Below, piece by piece: positions 28,325 through 38,084 of a stretch of DNA of 59,275 bases (the stretch's first letter is position 1; the number at the start of each line of letters is the position of its first letter). The position numbers and the translations under genes are program-made. This DNA comes from Bacteroidota bacterium (GTDB lineage: Bacteria > Bacteroidota > Bacteroidia > Bacteroidales > F082): assembly GCA_002686705.1 (NCBI GenBank), contig NYYH01000011.1, forward strand, positions 11,976-71,250. Direction: 5' to 3'. The notes beneath the pieces are model-generated. The model was not told the DNA's origin. It ran no database searches and saw only the letters and a program-made list of their open reading frames with translations.

Positions 28325-30538
28325 TTGATTATAATTGGTTTATTTCTTGATTGTGCAGGTATAGCACAACAAGCAAAAGATTATGATGAAGCAATTATGA
28401 TAGGAGATGAACTTTTTTTAGACAAAAAGATTATTGAAGCAAAAAAATATTACCAGATTGCTCTTTCTTTTAAGTCACATGACAAATATGCTAACAGTCA
28501 AATAAAAAAGGTTTCCGATGTACTTAGCTCAAGGGCGTACAAGGAGGAAGCCTATCTTGCCATCATCGAAATAGCTGATGATCTATTCAGAAAATACAAA
28601 TTCGATTATGCTCTTAGAGAATACAATAAGGCATTGGTAATAATTCCAAATGATGGTTATGCAAAGGGAAAAGTTAATAGAATACTAGAGATTAAGGAAA
28701 GCCAAAATGGAGACACTGAAGATTTTAACAACTTAATGTCTACTGGTGTTATATTACTTGATCAGAACAAGTTTACAGAGGCAATCAAGAGTTTCAAAAA
28801 AGCGGCAAAAATACTTCCAGATAACACAGCACCTGATGTTCAAATTGCAAAGTCGAAAGAAGCAAGAATAAATATGGAGGCAAAACTAACTGCTTACAGC
28901 GAAGAAATTGAGCTGGCCAGCAATTATATAGATACCAAGGAATACGCAAAAACATTACGTCATCTTAAAAACGCGCAGGATATATTACCAGATAATTGGG
29001 CTTTGGCGAATGAGATAAAGACTTTTACCTTGTTAGCAACAAAACAGAACCCTCCGAATCAAATAGACAGAATTGAAAATAAGCAAGTTATAACGCAGTT
29101 TTCTGAAACTGACAATAAATCCTTAATCTCTAGAAAGCCTACTGAAATCTTACCTGTTATTACAAAGTCAAGAGCAAGTATGATAAATTATAAACCCTCA
29201 TTAACATTAGTGAGTGATAATTCTTCACAAAATAATTATCAGTCTGAAATTGATATTATGATTGAGCAGAATCAAAAGGAAATAAAAGTGATTGAAGATA
29301 CTCTCAAAAAACTTAAAGAGATCGACGAGAAATATGCTGAGAACATTGTAATTGCACAAAATCTTTTTAACAAAGATCAGTTTCATGAAGCTCGGATCTC
29401 ATTTTTGAGTGCATCTCAAATAAAACCCCTTGAAGCAAAACCTAAACAGTTTATTGCTATAATTGACAGTATATTTAAGATTCTAGAAGTTCAAAAACAA
29501 ATCGACCAACAATTTAATTCTTATATAATTATAGGCGATTCATTGCTTAAACAAAATTTGTATGATAAGTCGATTACTGCATTTACTGAAGCTGTCTCAA
29601 TCAAGCCTAGTGATACATTAGCAAGTAATAAACTTCAAATTGCTAAGAATAAGAAAATAGATTATGATCGAGCTATCCAGGTCATGAAAGATTACAATAA
29701 AGTTGTAAAGGAAGCAGATGAATTATTGGCTGAGGAAGAATATTTAATTTCAAAGATTACTTACGAAAAAGCGCTAAAAATAAAAACCGATGAAGCGTAT
29801 CCAATAGTGAAGATCAATGAAATATCCGAAATATTTGCAAAAATCGAATTCGAGAATAATCAAAAATACAACAAGGTTGTAACAGTTGCCGATAACTTTT
29901 ATAGTTCATCAAATTTAGTAGAAGCACTAGTCCAATATAAAATTGCTCTTGACATGAAAGCAGACGAAAGCTATCCACAAGATAGAATAGCTGAAATTAA
30001 TACCCTGATTGAAGACGAACTCAAAAAGACAAAAGACAAATATGATCTGGCAATTTCTAATGCCGATAAATTGTATGCTGTAAAAATATACGATAAGGCA
30101 ATTGACGCATATCGCGAAGCGTTGAACATTCTTAATAAAGAAAGTTATCCAAAAGAAATGATTTCCAAAATAATAACTCTCATGACGGAAAATGCTATTG
30201 TTAATATACTAAACGACACTATTACAATAAACTCCGAAACAACCAGAAAGTTTGCTTTTGATCCTGTTAGTATTAAAGTACGAAGATCTAGTTATATCTA
30301 TTTTAAAGCTACAAATTTAAGTGGAAATGTGCATAAATTAATCGTTAGTTATGGTAGCGACAAAGGTAAAAATGGAGGATTTGTTGTAGTTGTTGCAGAA
30401 GGAGTTGAAAAAAATGATTACATAATAAGAGTTGGAAATCAGTATAAATGGTTTGCTGACGATAACAACTGGATTAGTATATATCCCGAAAAAGGTGATA
30501 TTCAATTAAGCATGATGCAGATTTCCAAAAGCAACTAA
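28325..30538 (+). CDS. TPR-like repeat protein, start uncertain
   Basis: A 737-residue protein with eight or more helical repeats of about 50 residues, each like Y..A...AD.L...K.Y..A...Y..AL..K..E.YP...I..I, in two blocks (about 20-240 and 335-620). The final 100 residues (about 635-737) look like a beta domain. There is no ATG upstream after the previous gene. The TTG at 28325 begins in the middle of a hydrophobic signal-type stretch, and the frame stays open 42 bases further upstream through a basic SKKYLGR segment, so the true start may be a rare ATT at 28289. Probably exported; function unknown. Confidence 0.72.
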   Translation: MIIIGLFLDCAGIAQQAKDYDEAIMIGDELFLDKKIIEAKKYYQIALSFKSHDKYANSQIKKVSDVLSSRAYKEEAYLAIIEIADDLFRKYKFDYALREYNKALVIIPNDGYAKGKVNRILEIKESQNGDTEDFNNLMSTGVILLDQNKFTEAIKSFKKAAKILPDNTAPDVQIAKSKEARINMEAKLTAYSEEIELASNYIDTKEYAKTLRHLKNAQDILPDNWALANEIKTFTLLATKQNPPNQIDRIENKQVITQFSETDNKSLISRKPTEILPVITKSRASMINYKPSLTLVSDNSSQNNYQSEIDIMIEQNQKEIKVIEDTLKKLKEIDEKYAENIVIAQNLFNKDQFHEARISFLSASQIKPLEAKPKQFIAIIDSIFKILEVQKQIDQQFNSYIIIGDSLLKQNLYDKSITAFTEAVSIKPSDTLASNKLQIAKNKKIDYDRAIQVMKDYNKVVKEADELLAEEEYLISKITYEKALKIKTDEAYPIVKINEISEIFAKIEFENNQKYNKVVTVADNFYSSSNLVEALVQYKIALDMKADESYPQDRIAEINTLIEDELKKTKDKYDLAISNADKLYAVKIYDKAIDAYREALNILNKESYPKEMISKIITLMTENAIVNILNDTITINSETTRKFAFDPVSIKVRRSSYIYFKATNLSGNVHKLIVSYGSDKGKNGGFVVVVAEGVEKNDYIIRVGNQYKWFADDNNWISIYPEKGDIQLSMMQISKSN

Positions 30539-30554
30539 CCTCATCCATTTTTAA

Positions 30555-30562
30555 TACCTTTG
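30555..30562 (+). promoter_or_regulatory. candidate -7 promoter element TACCTTTG for prfA
   Basis: Exact TAnnTTTG match 18 bases before the GTG start of prfA, just after the stop of the repeat protein. The very short leader is normal for this phylum. Confidence 0.5.
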
Positions 30563-30580
30563 CATCCAAATTGAGAATCT

Positions 30581-31654
30581 GTGGAAATTATTGATAAATT
30601 AGAGGTTATAAAAAATCGCTGGGAGGAGATAGCCGATCAGATGAATGATCCTGAAGTTATTACGGATATGAAGCGATATGTTAAGTTGAACAAGGACTAT
30701 AAGGATCTGGAACCTCTTATCACTGCTTACAAAGAATATAAGTCACTTATTGCAAATCTGGTAAGTGCCAAAGAAGTGCTTGCAACAGAAGACGATGCTG
30801 AATTCAAGGAAATGGCAAAAGAAGAAATTGATCAGCTGACACCTGAAAAGGAAACACTTGAAGAAAAAATAAGGATGTTGCTAATCCCCAAAGATCCTCA
30901 AGATACCAAAAATGCAATTATGGAGATCAGGGCGGGTACCGGCGGTGATGAGGCTAGTATTTTTGCCGGCGATCTATACCGAATGTATCAGAAATTCTGC
31001 GAAAGCAAAAATTGGAAGACAGAAATTACAAAAGTAAATGAAGGTACTGCCGGAGGTTACAAAGAGATTGTCTTTACTATAACAGGAAATGGTGCATATG
31101 GAATATTGAAATTCGAATCAGGAGTTCATCGGGTACAACGTGTTCCTAAAACTGAAACACAAGGTAGAGTTCATACTTCTGCAGCATCTGTAGTAGTACT
31201 ACCCGAGGCTGAAGATTTTGATGTTGAGTTACTTGATAGTGATATTAGAAAAGATACTTATTGCTCATCAGGTCCCGGTGGTCAATCTGTTAATACAACT
31301 TATTCAGCTATTCGACTAACACATATACCAACAGGAATTGTTGTTACGTGCCAGGATGAGAAATCACAGCTTAAAAATCTTGCCAAAGCAATGAAAGAGC
31401 TTAGAAACAGAATATATGATCTGGAGTATACTAAGTATCTTGAAGAGATGTCAGGAAAAAGAAAAACTATGGTGTCAACCGGAGATCGTTCTGCAAAAAT
31501 AAGAACGTATAACTGGCCACAAGGTCGTGTTACCGATCATCGAATCAATCTTACACTTTACAATTTACCAGCAATTATTGATGGTGATATTAAAGATATT
31601 ACCGAAAAACTTCAAATGGCTGAAAATGCTGAAAAGTTAAAAGAAGAAGTCTAA
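30581..31654 (+). CDS. prfA: peptide chain release factor 1
   Basis: Class I release factor for UAA and UAG, 357 residues, full length. The GGQ peptidyl-tRNA hydrolysis motif lies in [12 protein letters not shown], after the [18 protein letters not shown] segment used in decoding-domain identification. The start codon is GTG; no ATG fits the conserved N-terminus [14 protein letters not shown]. pyrF follows after one base. Confidence 0.97.
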   Translation: MEIIDKLEVIKNRWEEIADQMNDPEVITDMKRYVKLNKDYKDLEPLITAYKEYKSLIANLVSAKEVLATEDDAEFKEMAKEEIDQLTPEKETLEEKIRMLLIPKDPQDTKNAIMEIRAGTGGDEASIFAGDLYRMYQKFCESKNWKTEITKVNEGTAGGYKEIVFTITGNGAYGILKFESGVHRVQRVPKTETQGRVHTSAASVVVLPEAEDFDVELLDSDIRKDTYCSSGPGGQSVNTTYSAIRLTHIPTGIVVTCQDEKSQLKNLAKAMKELRNRIYDLEYTKYLEEMSGKRKTMVSTGDRSAKIRTYNWPQGRVTDHRINLTLYNLPAIIDGDIKDITEKLQMAENAEKLKEEV

Positions 31655-31655
31655 A

Positions 31656-32486
31656 ATGAATCGAAAAGAACTATTTCAACTGATCAAAAGGAAAAGATCA
31701 TTCCTGTGTATAGGGCTGGATACTGATATAAATAAAATTCCAAAACATTTGCTATCTACAGATGACCCTGTTTTTGAGTTTAACAAACAAATTGTTGATG
31801 CCACCCATTCATTAGCAGTTGCTTACAAGCCAAACATTGCCTTTTATGAATCGATGGGATCTGCAGGATGGGATAGTCTAGAGAAAACTGTAAACTATAT
31901 AAGGTCAGTAACTACTGATATTTTTATTATCGCTGATGCAAAACGTGGTGACATAGGCAACACTTCGGCAATGTATGCCCGTACATTTTTTAGCACATAT
32001 AATTTTGATGCTGTGACTCTTGCACCATATATGGGATTAGATACCGTTACCCCTTTTCTCGAATATAAAGATTGTTGGTCTATTATCCTAGCACTGACTT
32101 CCAACAAAAGTGCTTCTGATTTTCAATACATTCAAGATAAAAATGGAACACATCTTTTTGAGGATGTACTTAAAACTGCCGAAACCTGGGGATCAGATGA
32201 TCAGATAATGTTTGTTGTTGGGGCAACAAAAGCAGAAGCCTTACAGGAGATCCGTAAAATAGTACCAGATAACTTTTTATTAGTGCCCGGGGTTGGTGCT
32301 CAGGGTGGTAGCTTAGAAGAAGTTGCAAAATACGGAATGAATGATCATTGCGGACTACTAGTTAATTCCTCACGTGGAATAATCTACGCCTCAACCGAAG
32401 AAGATTTCGCAAAAGTAGCCAGAAAAAAAGCTACGGAGCTTCAGGAAGAAATGGAATTATACCTTGAAGATTTTGGTCTACTATAA
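31656..32486 (+). CDS. pyrF: orotidine 5'-phosphate decarboxylase (type 2)
   Basis: Last step of UMP synthesis. The 276-residue product belongs to the longer type 2 branch. The catalytic [10 protein letters not shown] segment is present, with Asp94, Lys96 and Asp99, and the C-terminal phosphate site is [10 protein letters not shown]. It starts one base after prfA, so it is co-transcribed. pyrE lies 5 kb downstream in the same window but in a separate unit. Confidence 0.96.
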   Translation: MNRKELFQLIKRKRSFLCIGLDTDINKIPKHLLSTDDPVFEFNKQIVDATHSLAVAYKPNIAFYESMGSAGWDSLEKTVNYIRSVTTDIFIIADAKRGDIGNTSAMYARTFFSTYNFDAVTLAPYMGLDTVTPFLEYKDCWSIILALTSNKSASDFQYIQDKNGTHLFEDVLKTAETWGSDDQIMFVVGATKAEALQEIRKIVPDNFLLVPGVGAQGGSLEEVAKYGMNDHCGLLVNSSRGIIYASTEEDFAKVARKKATELQEEMELYLEDFGLL

Positions 32487-32490
32487 GCCC

Positions 32491-33519
32491 CTACACCCCA
32501 TCTATAACTGTAGTCCAACCATGTTTGTCTTCTATTTCAGCTTCCTGAATAGCCCTTAAAGTTATATAAAGTTTTGTTGAATAAGGTCCTGCAATCTCAC
32601 CATATTCGTAAGTTATATCTTTTACCCTGTCGTAAACCTTTGAGATAGGACTAATAAGAGCTGCTGTTCCACAAGCTCCTGCCTCTTCGAATGTAGCTAG
32701 TTCTTCAATTGGTACACTACGGCGCTCAACCGTGAGGCCAATATCTTCAGCAATTTGTTCGAGACTCATATTAGTTATCGAGGGCAATATGCTATCTGAT
32801 TGTGGTGTAATATATCTGCCATCTTTAATTCCGAAAAAATTAGCCGGGCCGGCTTCATCTAAATATTTCTTCTCTAAAGCATCAAGGAAAAGTACCGATG
32901 CAAAACCATCAAGGTGAGCCCTGTGAGCGGGTACCATACTAGCAGCATAATTACCTCCTACTTTAATATTTCCGGTTCCTTGTGGCGCAGCGCGATCATA
33001 ATCTCTGATAACTTCGATAGGTACAGGTTTAAATCCTTCTTTAAAATATGGGCCAACCGGTGTTACAAATACCATAAACATATATTCTTCTGCTGGTTTT
33101 ACTCCAACCTGAGGGCCACTTCCAAACAATAATGGACGAATGTAAAGTGTTGCGCCTGTACCATATGGAGGAATATATTTCGTATTAAGTTTCACGGCTT
33201 TAAAAATTGCTTCTTTAAATATCTTTTCCGGCACCTTCGCCATCATAATACCATCCGCTGAACGTGCCATACGTTTCGCATTTTCTTCCCATCTAAACAA
33301 TCTTACCTTTCCGTCTTTACCGCGATAAGCTTTCAATCCTTCAAATGCTTCTTGACCATAATGTAAAGCAGTTGCCGCCATGTGAATGTTTATAGTTTCG
33401 GATGATGTAGTTTCCAATTCGCCCCACTTACCATCTTTATAATAGCAACGCACATTATAATCAGTTTTTTGATATCCGAAAGGGAGACTTCTCCAATCTA
33501 TATTCTTCAAATTATCCAT
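32491..33519 (-). CDS. ilvE: branched-chain amino acid aminotransferase
   Basis: Fold-type IV PLP enzyme interconverting leucine, isoleucine and valine with their 2-oxo acids. The 342-residue product has the PLP lysine in GTGNIKVGGNYAAS and the ALHYGQEAFEGLKAYR and EEAGACGTAA motifs typical of the class. It converges on pyrF with 4 bases between stops. Confidence 0.96.
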   Translation of the reverse strand: MDNLKNIDWRSLPFGYQKTDYNVRCYYKDGKWGELETTSSETINIHMAATALHYGQEAFEGLKAYRGKDGKVRLFRWEENAKRMARSADGIMMAKVPEKIFKEAIFKAVKLNTKYIPPYGTGATLYIRPLLFGSGPQVGVKPAEEYMFMVFVTPVGPYFKEGFKPVPIEVIRDYDRAAPQGTGNIKVGGNYAASMVPAHRAHLDGFASVLFLDALEKKYLDEAGPANFFGIKDGRYITPQSDSILPSITNMSLEQIAEDIGLTVERRSVPIEELATFEEAGACGTAALISPISKVYDRVKDITYEYGEIAGPYSTKLYITLRAIQEAEIEDKHGWTTVIDGV

Positions 33520-33776
33520 GATAATTATTTTATTTTTTAAAATGCTAATTTACGGATAATTGAGAAAACAGGACCAACAATCACCATAAATTACACAGTT
33601 TATAAACAGTAAAAATTAGTGATTGCATGAGGCATGCTGCAATAACATTTATTAATAGTTTTACAACCTGATACTAAAATTGTATTATTAATAGACGGCA
33701 TAGTAATTGTTAATATATGATTTTTAAAATAATCTCGTTTACAAATTAGTATTCATCAAATTGTTGATCGAAAATA
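33520..33776. other. 257-base intergenic region upstream of ilvE and a lipoprotein gene
   Basis: Divergent spacer, AT-rich. It contains a small hairpin (GCATG, loop AGG, CATGC at 33625-33637) and inverted CAATCAC/GTGATTG copies around it. No exact TAnnTTTG element or small gene was recognised. Confidence 0.4.
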
Positions 33777-34619
33777 ATGAAATACCATAATTTAGTTTTC
33801 AAATTATTTGTCACTGTAGCTGTTTTAATTGGGTTAATGGCATGCAATCCTGAGAAGAAGTTAGCAATCGAGTTTGCATCAAAAGCAGGTGCAAAAAATT
33901 TGCTAGTCATTGCTCCTGATTATTTATTTAAGACAAATCTTAAAACATATTTAATGGACTCGCTTGGCATAGGTGATGATGAGAATAAAGACTCAATACT
34001 ACTGATACATAGCGAATATTTATCAGATTTAAACGACTCATTGTTTATCGTTAACTACATGCTGGGATATAATAAAGCATTGAGTAGTTTTGGATTTAGG
34101 GTTTTTACACAAGATCAAACGGAGGAATTTTTAAATTTAGATTCGAACAGTTATCAAGTAAATATTGCTCAGATTGAAATCGAAGAGACCTTGTATACTT
34201 ATCGTGACGAAGTAAATGTTTATGAAAAGAACTTCTATCACGATCATAATCTTAACGCCGTATATGTTAATTCATGGTTCGAGATCTACAACCTCAACGA
34301 CAACATTGATAATCAACAAATTTATTTCACTACCGATATGATATCTGATATCCCTGATGGCTCATTCGATTATGATATATTTAGCGGTAAGGTACGATAT
34401 ATGTATAATATCGATTCGTTAAAAGTAGATGTCCTTTATGATTTTGCATACAGGCTAGGAAAAGAATACGCTGGTTATACTTTTGATTTTTTATTGAATG
34501 ATGAGCTAAATAAAAAAATACATCCCGATGCCAGAAGTACCAAGTATTGGCGCTACGACCCTATAAATCACATCTTCTTCCCAGCTACTGATGACAAGTT
34601 TATCCCGTTGAATGAATGA
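33777..34619 (+). CDS. hypothetical lipoprotein
   Basis: A 280-residue protein with signal peptide and lipobox LMAC (about Cys23). The mature region is rich in Asp, Asn and Tyr with no family I recognise. A segment near residues 125-135 reads YTYRDEVNVYEKNFY. Probably anchored in the outer or inner membrane facing the periplasm. It converges on the NUDIX gene with 19 bases between. The start fits a signal peptide well. Confidence 0.7.
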   Translation: MKYHNLVFKLFVTVAVLIGLMACNPEKKLAIEFASKAGAKNLLVIAPDYLFKTNLKTYLMDSLGIGDDENKDSILLIHSEYLSDLNDSLFIVNYMLGYNKALSSFGFRVFTQDQTEEFLNLDSNSYQVNIAQIEIEETLYTYRDEVNVYEKNFYHDHNLNAVYVNSWFEIYNLNDNIDNQQIYFTTDMISDIPDGSFDYDIFSGKVRYMYNIDSLKVDVLYDFAYRLGKEYAGYTFDFLLNDELNKKIHPDARSTKYWRYDPINHIFFPATDDKFIPLNE

Positions 34620-34638
34620 TTAAGAATTTAGTTAAAGC

Positions 34639-35244
34639 CTAACAAAATAAATACGCCAATGTTTCAGAAAGTGAACGGTACGACTTTGAGATAGCACTTT
34701 GAGCCACCGATTTTTCCATCCACAAAGCCTCACTTATATCCTCTTCTACTTGTGGAATAAGTTCAAAAGTATCTTCTGTTCTCATTAAAAACCAATGTGT
34801 CTTTTTAAGATACCACTTTTCTTTTTGCTTATAAATATGGAAAGTATCTTGCAAGGGCTTCACTATTTCAACATGGCTTAATCCTGTTTCTTCACAAACT
34901 TCACGGATCGCAGCATCCTTTACTGATTCTCGCTTTTCGATTTTTCCTTTTGGCAGATCCCAGATACCAAATCGCTTTATAAGCAAAAACTCTTTTTCAC
35001 TATTTATAACTACACCACCTGCAGCTTCAATGTATCTGAAATGGTTAGAGATTTCATTAAATAAATCCACGTACTCAAACCCAAAAATATTAGCATCACT
35101 AGTTATCTTATTATCAATTAATTTCTTCAAAAAACCTTGGATATCTTCTTTATGCGATGCATTAAATAGTCTCATACTTTCTGAAGCCGGTATAGAATTA
35201 GTTGTTATCCTGATCGCAATATCGTTGAAGTAAACTATAATCAT
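34639..35244 (-). CDS. NUDIX hydrolase
   Basis: A 201-residue protein with a C-terminal NUDIX domain. The Nudix box starts GKIEKRESVKDAAIREVCEE (residues about 118-140) and has the full GX5EX7REUXEEXGU spacing, so metal and pyrophosphate binding are expected. The first 70 residues form an added domain of unknown role. Substrate is probably a nucleoside diphosphate derivative. Confidence 0.9.
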   Translation of the reverse strand: MIIVYFNDIAIRITTNSIPASESMRLFNASHKEDIQGFLKKLIDNKITSDANIFGFEYVDLFNEISNHFRYIEAAGGVVINSEKEFLLIKRFGIWDLPKGKIEKRESVKDAAIREVCEETGLSHVEIVKPLQDTFHIYKQKEKWYLKKTHWFLMRTEDTFELIPQVEEDISEALWMEKSVAQSAISKSYRSLSETLAYLFC

Positions 35245-35276
35245 AATTGGTTGAAAAGTATCTTCTTTTTCGAAAG

Positions 35277-35284
35277 CAAATCTA
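35277..35284 (-). promoter_or_regulatory. candidate -7 promoter element TAGATTTG for NUDIX gene
   Basis: Minus-strand TAnnTTTG match 33 bases before the NUDIX start codon. Confidence 0.4.
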
Positions 35285-35426
35285 ATTAATAATACATTTC
35301 CATGAAGGACATAGAATTATCCCTACAACTATTTTGTAAGATCGAATGTCTTTTTTATGTTTCTTTGTAGTTACAACCAAAAAGAAATTTATTATAAGCA
35401 ACCAGATTAATCAAAACACTATATTA

Positions 35427-37142
35427 ATGAATTTATTATCAGCTAGTTTCACAACTTTGATGCTTATGGCATTATTAACTATTATTCCATCATCGTTAGT
35501 TGCTCAAAAGCAAAATACAGATAAGAGGTATATGCATAAGGAAGTAATTGATGATCCTTACCTTCCAATGTTACCTAAGGATTATCAAACATCTCCTGCA
35601 TATAGCTCACGTAGCAGTATTTTTTTTACTACTCAGGTAAATGTTAATGAAGATGGTGAAAACATACTCTTTGATGCAGCCAACGAACCATCAATAGCAT
35701 TCGACCCAACAAATCCCGACAGGATAGTAATTGGTTGGCGTCAATTTGATAATGTAGCTAGTAACTTCAGACAAGCAGGTTATGGTTATTCAACGGATGC
35801 AGGCCTAACTTGGACTTCTCCTGAACCAATTGATGCTGGGGTGTTCCGCTCTGACCCTGTTCTTGAATATGATGAAAATGGAAATTTCTATTACAACAGT
35901 CTTACATATAACCAATATGGCGATTTTATTACTGATATATATAGGATTGAAGACGGTGGTGTGGTTTGGGATAATGGAACCTATGCCTTTGGTGGCGACA
36001 AACAATGGATGCAAATAGACCGTACAGGAGGAATAGGCAATGGTAATATATATGCTTTCTGGACTTCATACTATTCAATATGCAATCCTGATTTTTTCAC
36101 ACGCTCAATTGATGAGGGTGATACTTATGAAGATTGTGTAGAAATATTAGGTAACCCGTATTGGGGAACAGTAACGGTTGGGCCTGATGGCGAAGTTTAT
36201 ACAGTTGGAACTACGTCCAACATTAGTGCAGTTGTTATAAAATCAACCTCCGCCAAAGATCCTGATGCAACAGTAACCTGGGAAGAGCCTACATATGTTG
36301 ACCTCGATGGAGCCTTAACAGGATGGACTAACGTTAACCCTGCAGGATTATTAGGGCAGGCTTGGATTGATGTGGATAGATCGGAAGGACCGGGAAGAGG
36401 CAATGTTTATGTACTTGCATCGGTTGATCGCTATAGCAGTAGTGATCCTGGAGATGTAATGTTTGCGCGTAGCACTGATGGAGGGCTTACCTGGGAAGCC
36501 CCTATTAGAATAAATACTGACTCCAGCCCTTATAATTATCAATGGTTCGGAACAATGTCAGTAGCTCCTAATGGTCGTATTGATGTAATTTGGCTTGATA
36601 CTCGCGAGGGTAATACGAATCCGTATATTTCAGCATTATATTATTCATATTCTGATGATCAAGGTGATACATGGTCTGCAAACGAAAAGCTATCTGAATC
36701 ATTTAATCCACATTTAGGATGGCCTAATCAGAACAAAATGGGAGATTATTTTGATATGGTTTCTGATAATAACGGTGCACATCTTGCCTGGGCAAATACT
36801 ATTAATGGAGAACAGGATGTTTACTATGGATTCATCAGTCAATCATGGTATGTTGGCATTGGTGATAAGAATGAAGACGATAAACTTTTCTCATTTATAA
36901 ATTATCCAAATCCATTCAGTATAAAAACTACTCTCAGGTATGAGATTGATAAAAGTAGCCTTGTTAACATTACTGTGTACGATATTTATGGCAATAAGGT
37001 TATAGTTGTTACGGATGAGATGCAAGCAGCAGGAATACATAATATAGTTTTCAATGCCAACGAACTTGCAAAAGGAATCTATTTTTGCAAACTTACTGCC
37101 GGAGCAAAATCAGAAACTATTAAACTGACTATGATTAACTAG
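35427..37142 (+). CDS. secreted sialidase-like Asp-box protein with type A T9SS sorting domain
   Basis: A 571-residue secreted protein: signal peptide (ending about SLVAQKQ), a six-bladed propeller-like region with Asp-box repeats (STDAGLTW, STDGGLTW, SDDQGDTW and a weaker SIDEGDTY), and an 80-residue C-terminal type IX secretion signal (NYPNPFSIKTTLRYEI, VYDIYGNKV, KGIYFCKL). The fold is that of BNR/sialidase-type proteins, but I do not see the arginine triad that would show sialidase activity. The frame is open to 35346; ATG 35427 precedes the signal peptide. Confidence 0.85.
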   Translation: MNLLSASFTTLMLMALLTIIPSSLVAQKQNTDKRYMHKEVIDDPYLPMLPKDYQTSPAYSSRSSIFFTTQVNVNEDGENILFDAANEPSIAFDPTNPDRIVIGWRQFDNVASNFRQAGYGYSTDAGLTWTSPEPIDAGVFRSDPVLEYDENGNFYYNSLTYNQYGDFITDIYRIEDGGVVWDNGTYAFGGDKQWMQIDRTGGIGNGNIYAFWTSYYSICNPDFFTRSIDEGDTYEDCVEILGNPYWGTVTVGPDGEVYTVGTTSNISAVVIKSTSAKDPDATVTWEEPTYVDLDGALTGWTNVNPAGLLGQAWIDVDRSEGPGRGNVYVLASVDRYSSSDPGDVMFARSTDGGLTWEAPIRINTDSSPYNYQWFGTMSVAPNGRIDVIWLDTREGNTNPYISALYYSYSDDQGDTWSANEKLSESFNPHLGWPNQNKMGDYFDMVSDNNGAHLAWANTINGEQDVYYGFISQSWYVGIGDKNEDDKLFSFINYPNPFSIKTTLRYEIDKSSLVNITVYDIYGNKVIVVTDEMQAAGIHNIVFNANELAKGIYFCKLTAGAKSETIKLTMIN

Positions 37143-37145
37143 GGA

Positions 37146-37261
37146 AGGTATAGAGGTATACAGTAATAAGGTTTGATTCATCCTGAAATTTGTTTACTTT
37201 GTGTGTCAACCTATTTCAGAACAAGACATTTATACCCTTATACCTTTATACGCTTATACCC
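37146..37261. repeat. 8-bp tandem units with inverted arms
   Basis: Two 8-mers AGGTATAG/AGGTATAC at 37146-37161 and four at 37230-37261 (TTATACCC, TTATACCT, TTATACGC, TTATACCC). The second group is close to the reverse complement of the first, so the arms could pair in RNA. It starts 3 bases after the stop of the Asp-box gene and may act in its 3' end. One of five such intergenic arrays in the window. Confidence 0.8.
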
Positions 37262-37340
37262 CAATAACCATGTTTCTCCTCATTTCCCATTTTCCACAAT
37301 TATATACCCCAACTTTCGAAACTTTTCGTACGTTTGTTGC

Positions 37341-37991
37341 ATGATATTTAAAGAAGAAACAGCAAAATACATAGCCCTCAGTTTACTGGAAATTAAAGCT
37401 ATAAAATTAAACCCTGTCAACCCTTTTACGTGGGCATCAGGTTTAAGATCGCCGATTTATTGCGACAACCGTGTGGCTCTTTCATACCCTGAAAAACGAT
37501 CATATATAAAAAGGCAACTTGTAGATGTAATCAGAGATAATTTTAGTAATGTTGATGTTATTGCAGGAGTGGCCACAGCAGGTATACCCCAAGGGGCTTT
37601 GGTTGCTGATGAGTTAGGTTTACCGTTTGTTTATGTGAGGTCGTCTGCTAAGGCTCACGGCATGACAAATAAAATTGAAGGCAAAATTGAAAAAGGACAA
37701 ACTGTAGTTGTAGTTGAAGATCTTATCTCAACAGGTAAGAGTAGCCTCAATGCGGTTGATGCTTTAATGGCTTCAGGCGCATTAGTTGCCGGAATGGTTG
37801 CAATCTTTACTTATGGTCTTAAAATTGCAGAAGAAAATTTCAATAATAAAAACTGTGATTTAATAGCTTTGTCGGATTATAATACAATGATTAATATAGC
37901 GATAAATGAGAATTATGTTTCTCAAGAAGATGAGTTGTCGCTTTTGGAATGGAGAAAAGATCCGAAAAAATGGAGTGATAAAAATGAGTAA
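37341..37991 (+). CDS. pyrE: orotate phosphoribosyltransferase
   Basis: Adds PRPP-derived ribose phosphate to orotate in pyrimidine synthesis. From the ATG at 37341 the protein has 216 residues, the family length. The PRPP-binding motif is VVVVEDLISTGKSS, and SPIYCDNR and YVRSSAKAHG are orotate/PRPP contacts. The open frame reaches back to 37173, but that stretch crosses the tandem repeat array and is not coding-like. Confidence 0.96.
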   Translation: MIFKEETAKYIALSLLEIKAIKLNPVNPFTWASGLRSPIYCDNRVALSYPEKRSYIKRQLVDVIRDNFSNVDVIAGVATAGIPQGALVADELGLPFVYVRSSAKAHGMTNKIEGKIEKGQTVVVVEDLISTGKSSLNAVDALMASGALVAGMVAIFTYGLKIAEENFNNKNCDLIALSDYNTMINIAINENYVSQEDELSLLEWRKDPKKWSDKNE

Positions 37992-38028
37992 ATTATAAAA
38001 TAAGAAATCACCTTATGGAAATAATAAA

Positions 38029-38083
38029 CATTTAAGCATTTTCGCATTAAGCAATTAAACATTAACTCATTAAAGCATAACAA
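38029..38083. repeat. degenerate 7-8-bp tandem array with units starting CAT/CAA
   Basis: Seven consecutive units: CATTTAAG, CATTTTCG, CATTAAG, CAATTAAA, CATTAACT, CATTAAAG, CATAACAA. The array ends one base before the ATG of the SRPBCC gene, so it forms the leader of that gene. Confidence 0.75.
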
Positions 38084-38084
38084 A

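Noticed and set aside
33625..33637. Small hairpin GCATG-AGG-CATGC as a terminator
   Set aside because: Only five pairs and no T-run; not convincing as an intrinsic terminator.
35427..37142. Calling the Asp-box protein a true sialidase
   Set aside because: Asp-boxes mark the propeller fold, but the FRIP motif and arginine triad of sialidases are not seen.
37173..37340. N-terminal extension of 56 residues on pyrE
   Set aside because: It passes through the tandem repeat array and is rich in His, Tyr, Phe and Pro codons from those repeats; the family starts at the ATG at 37341.
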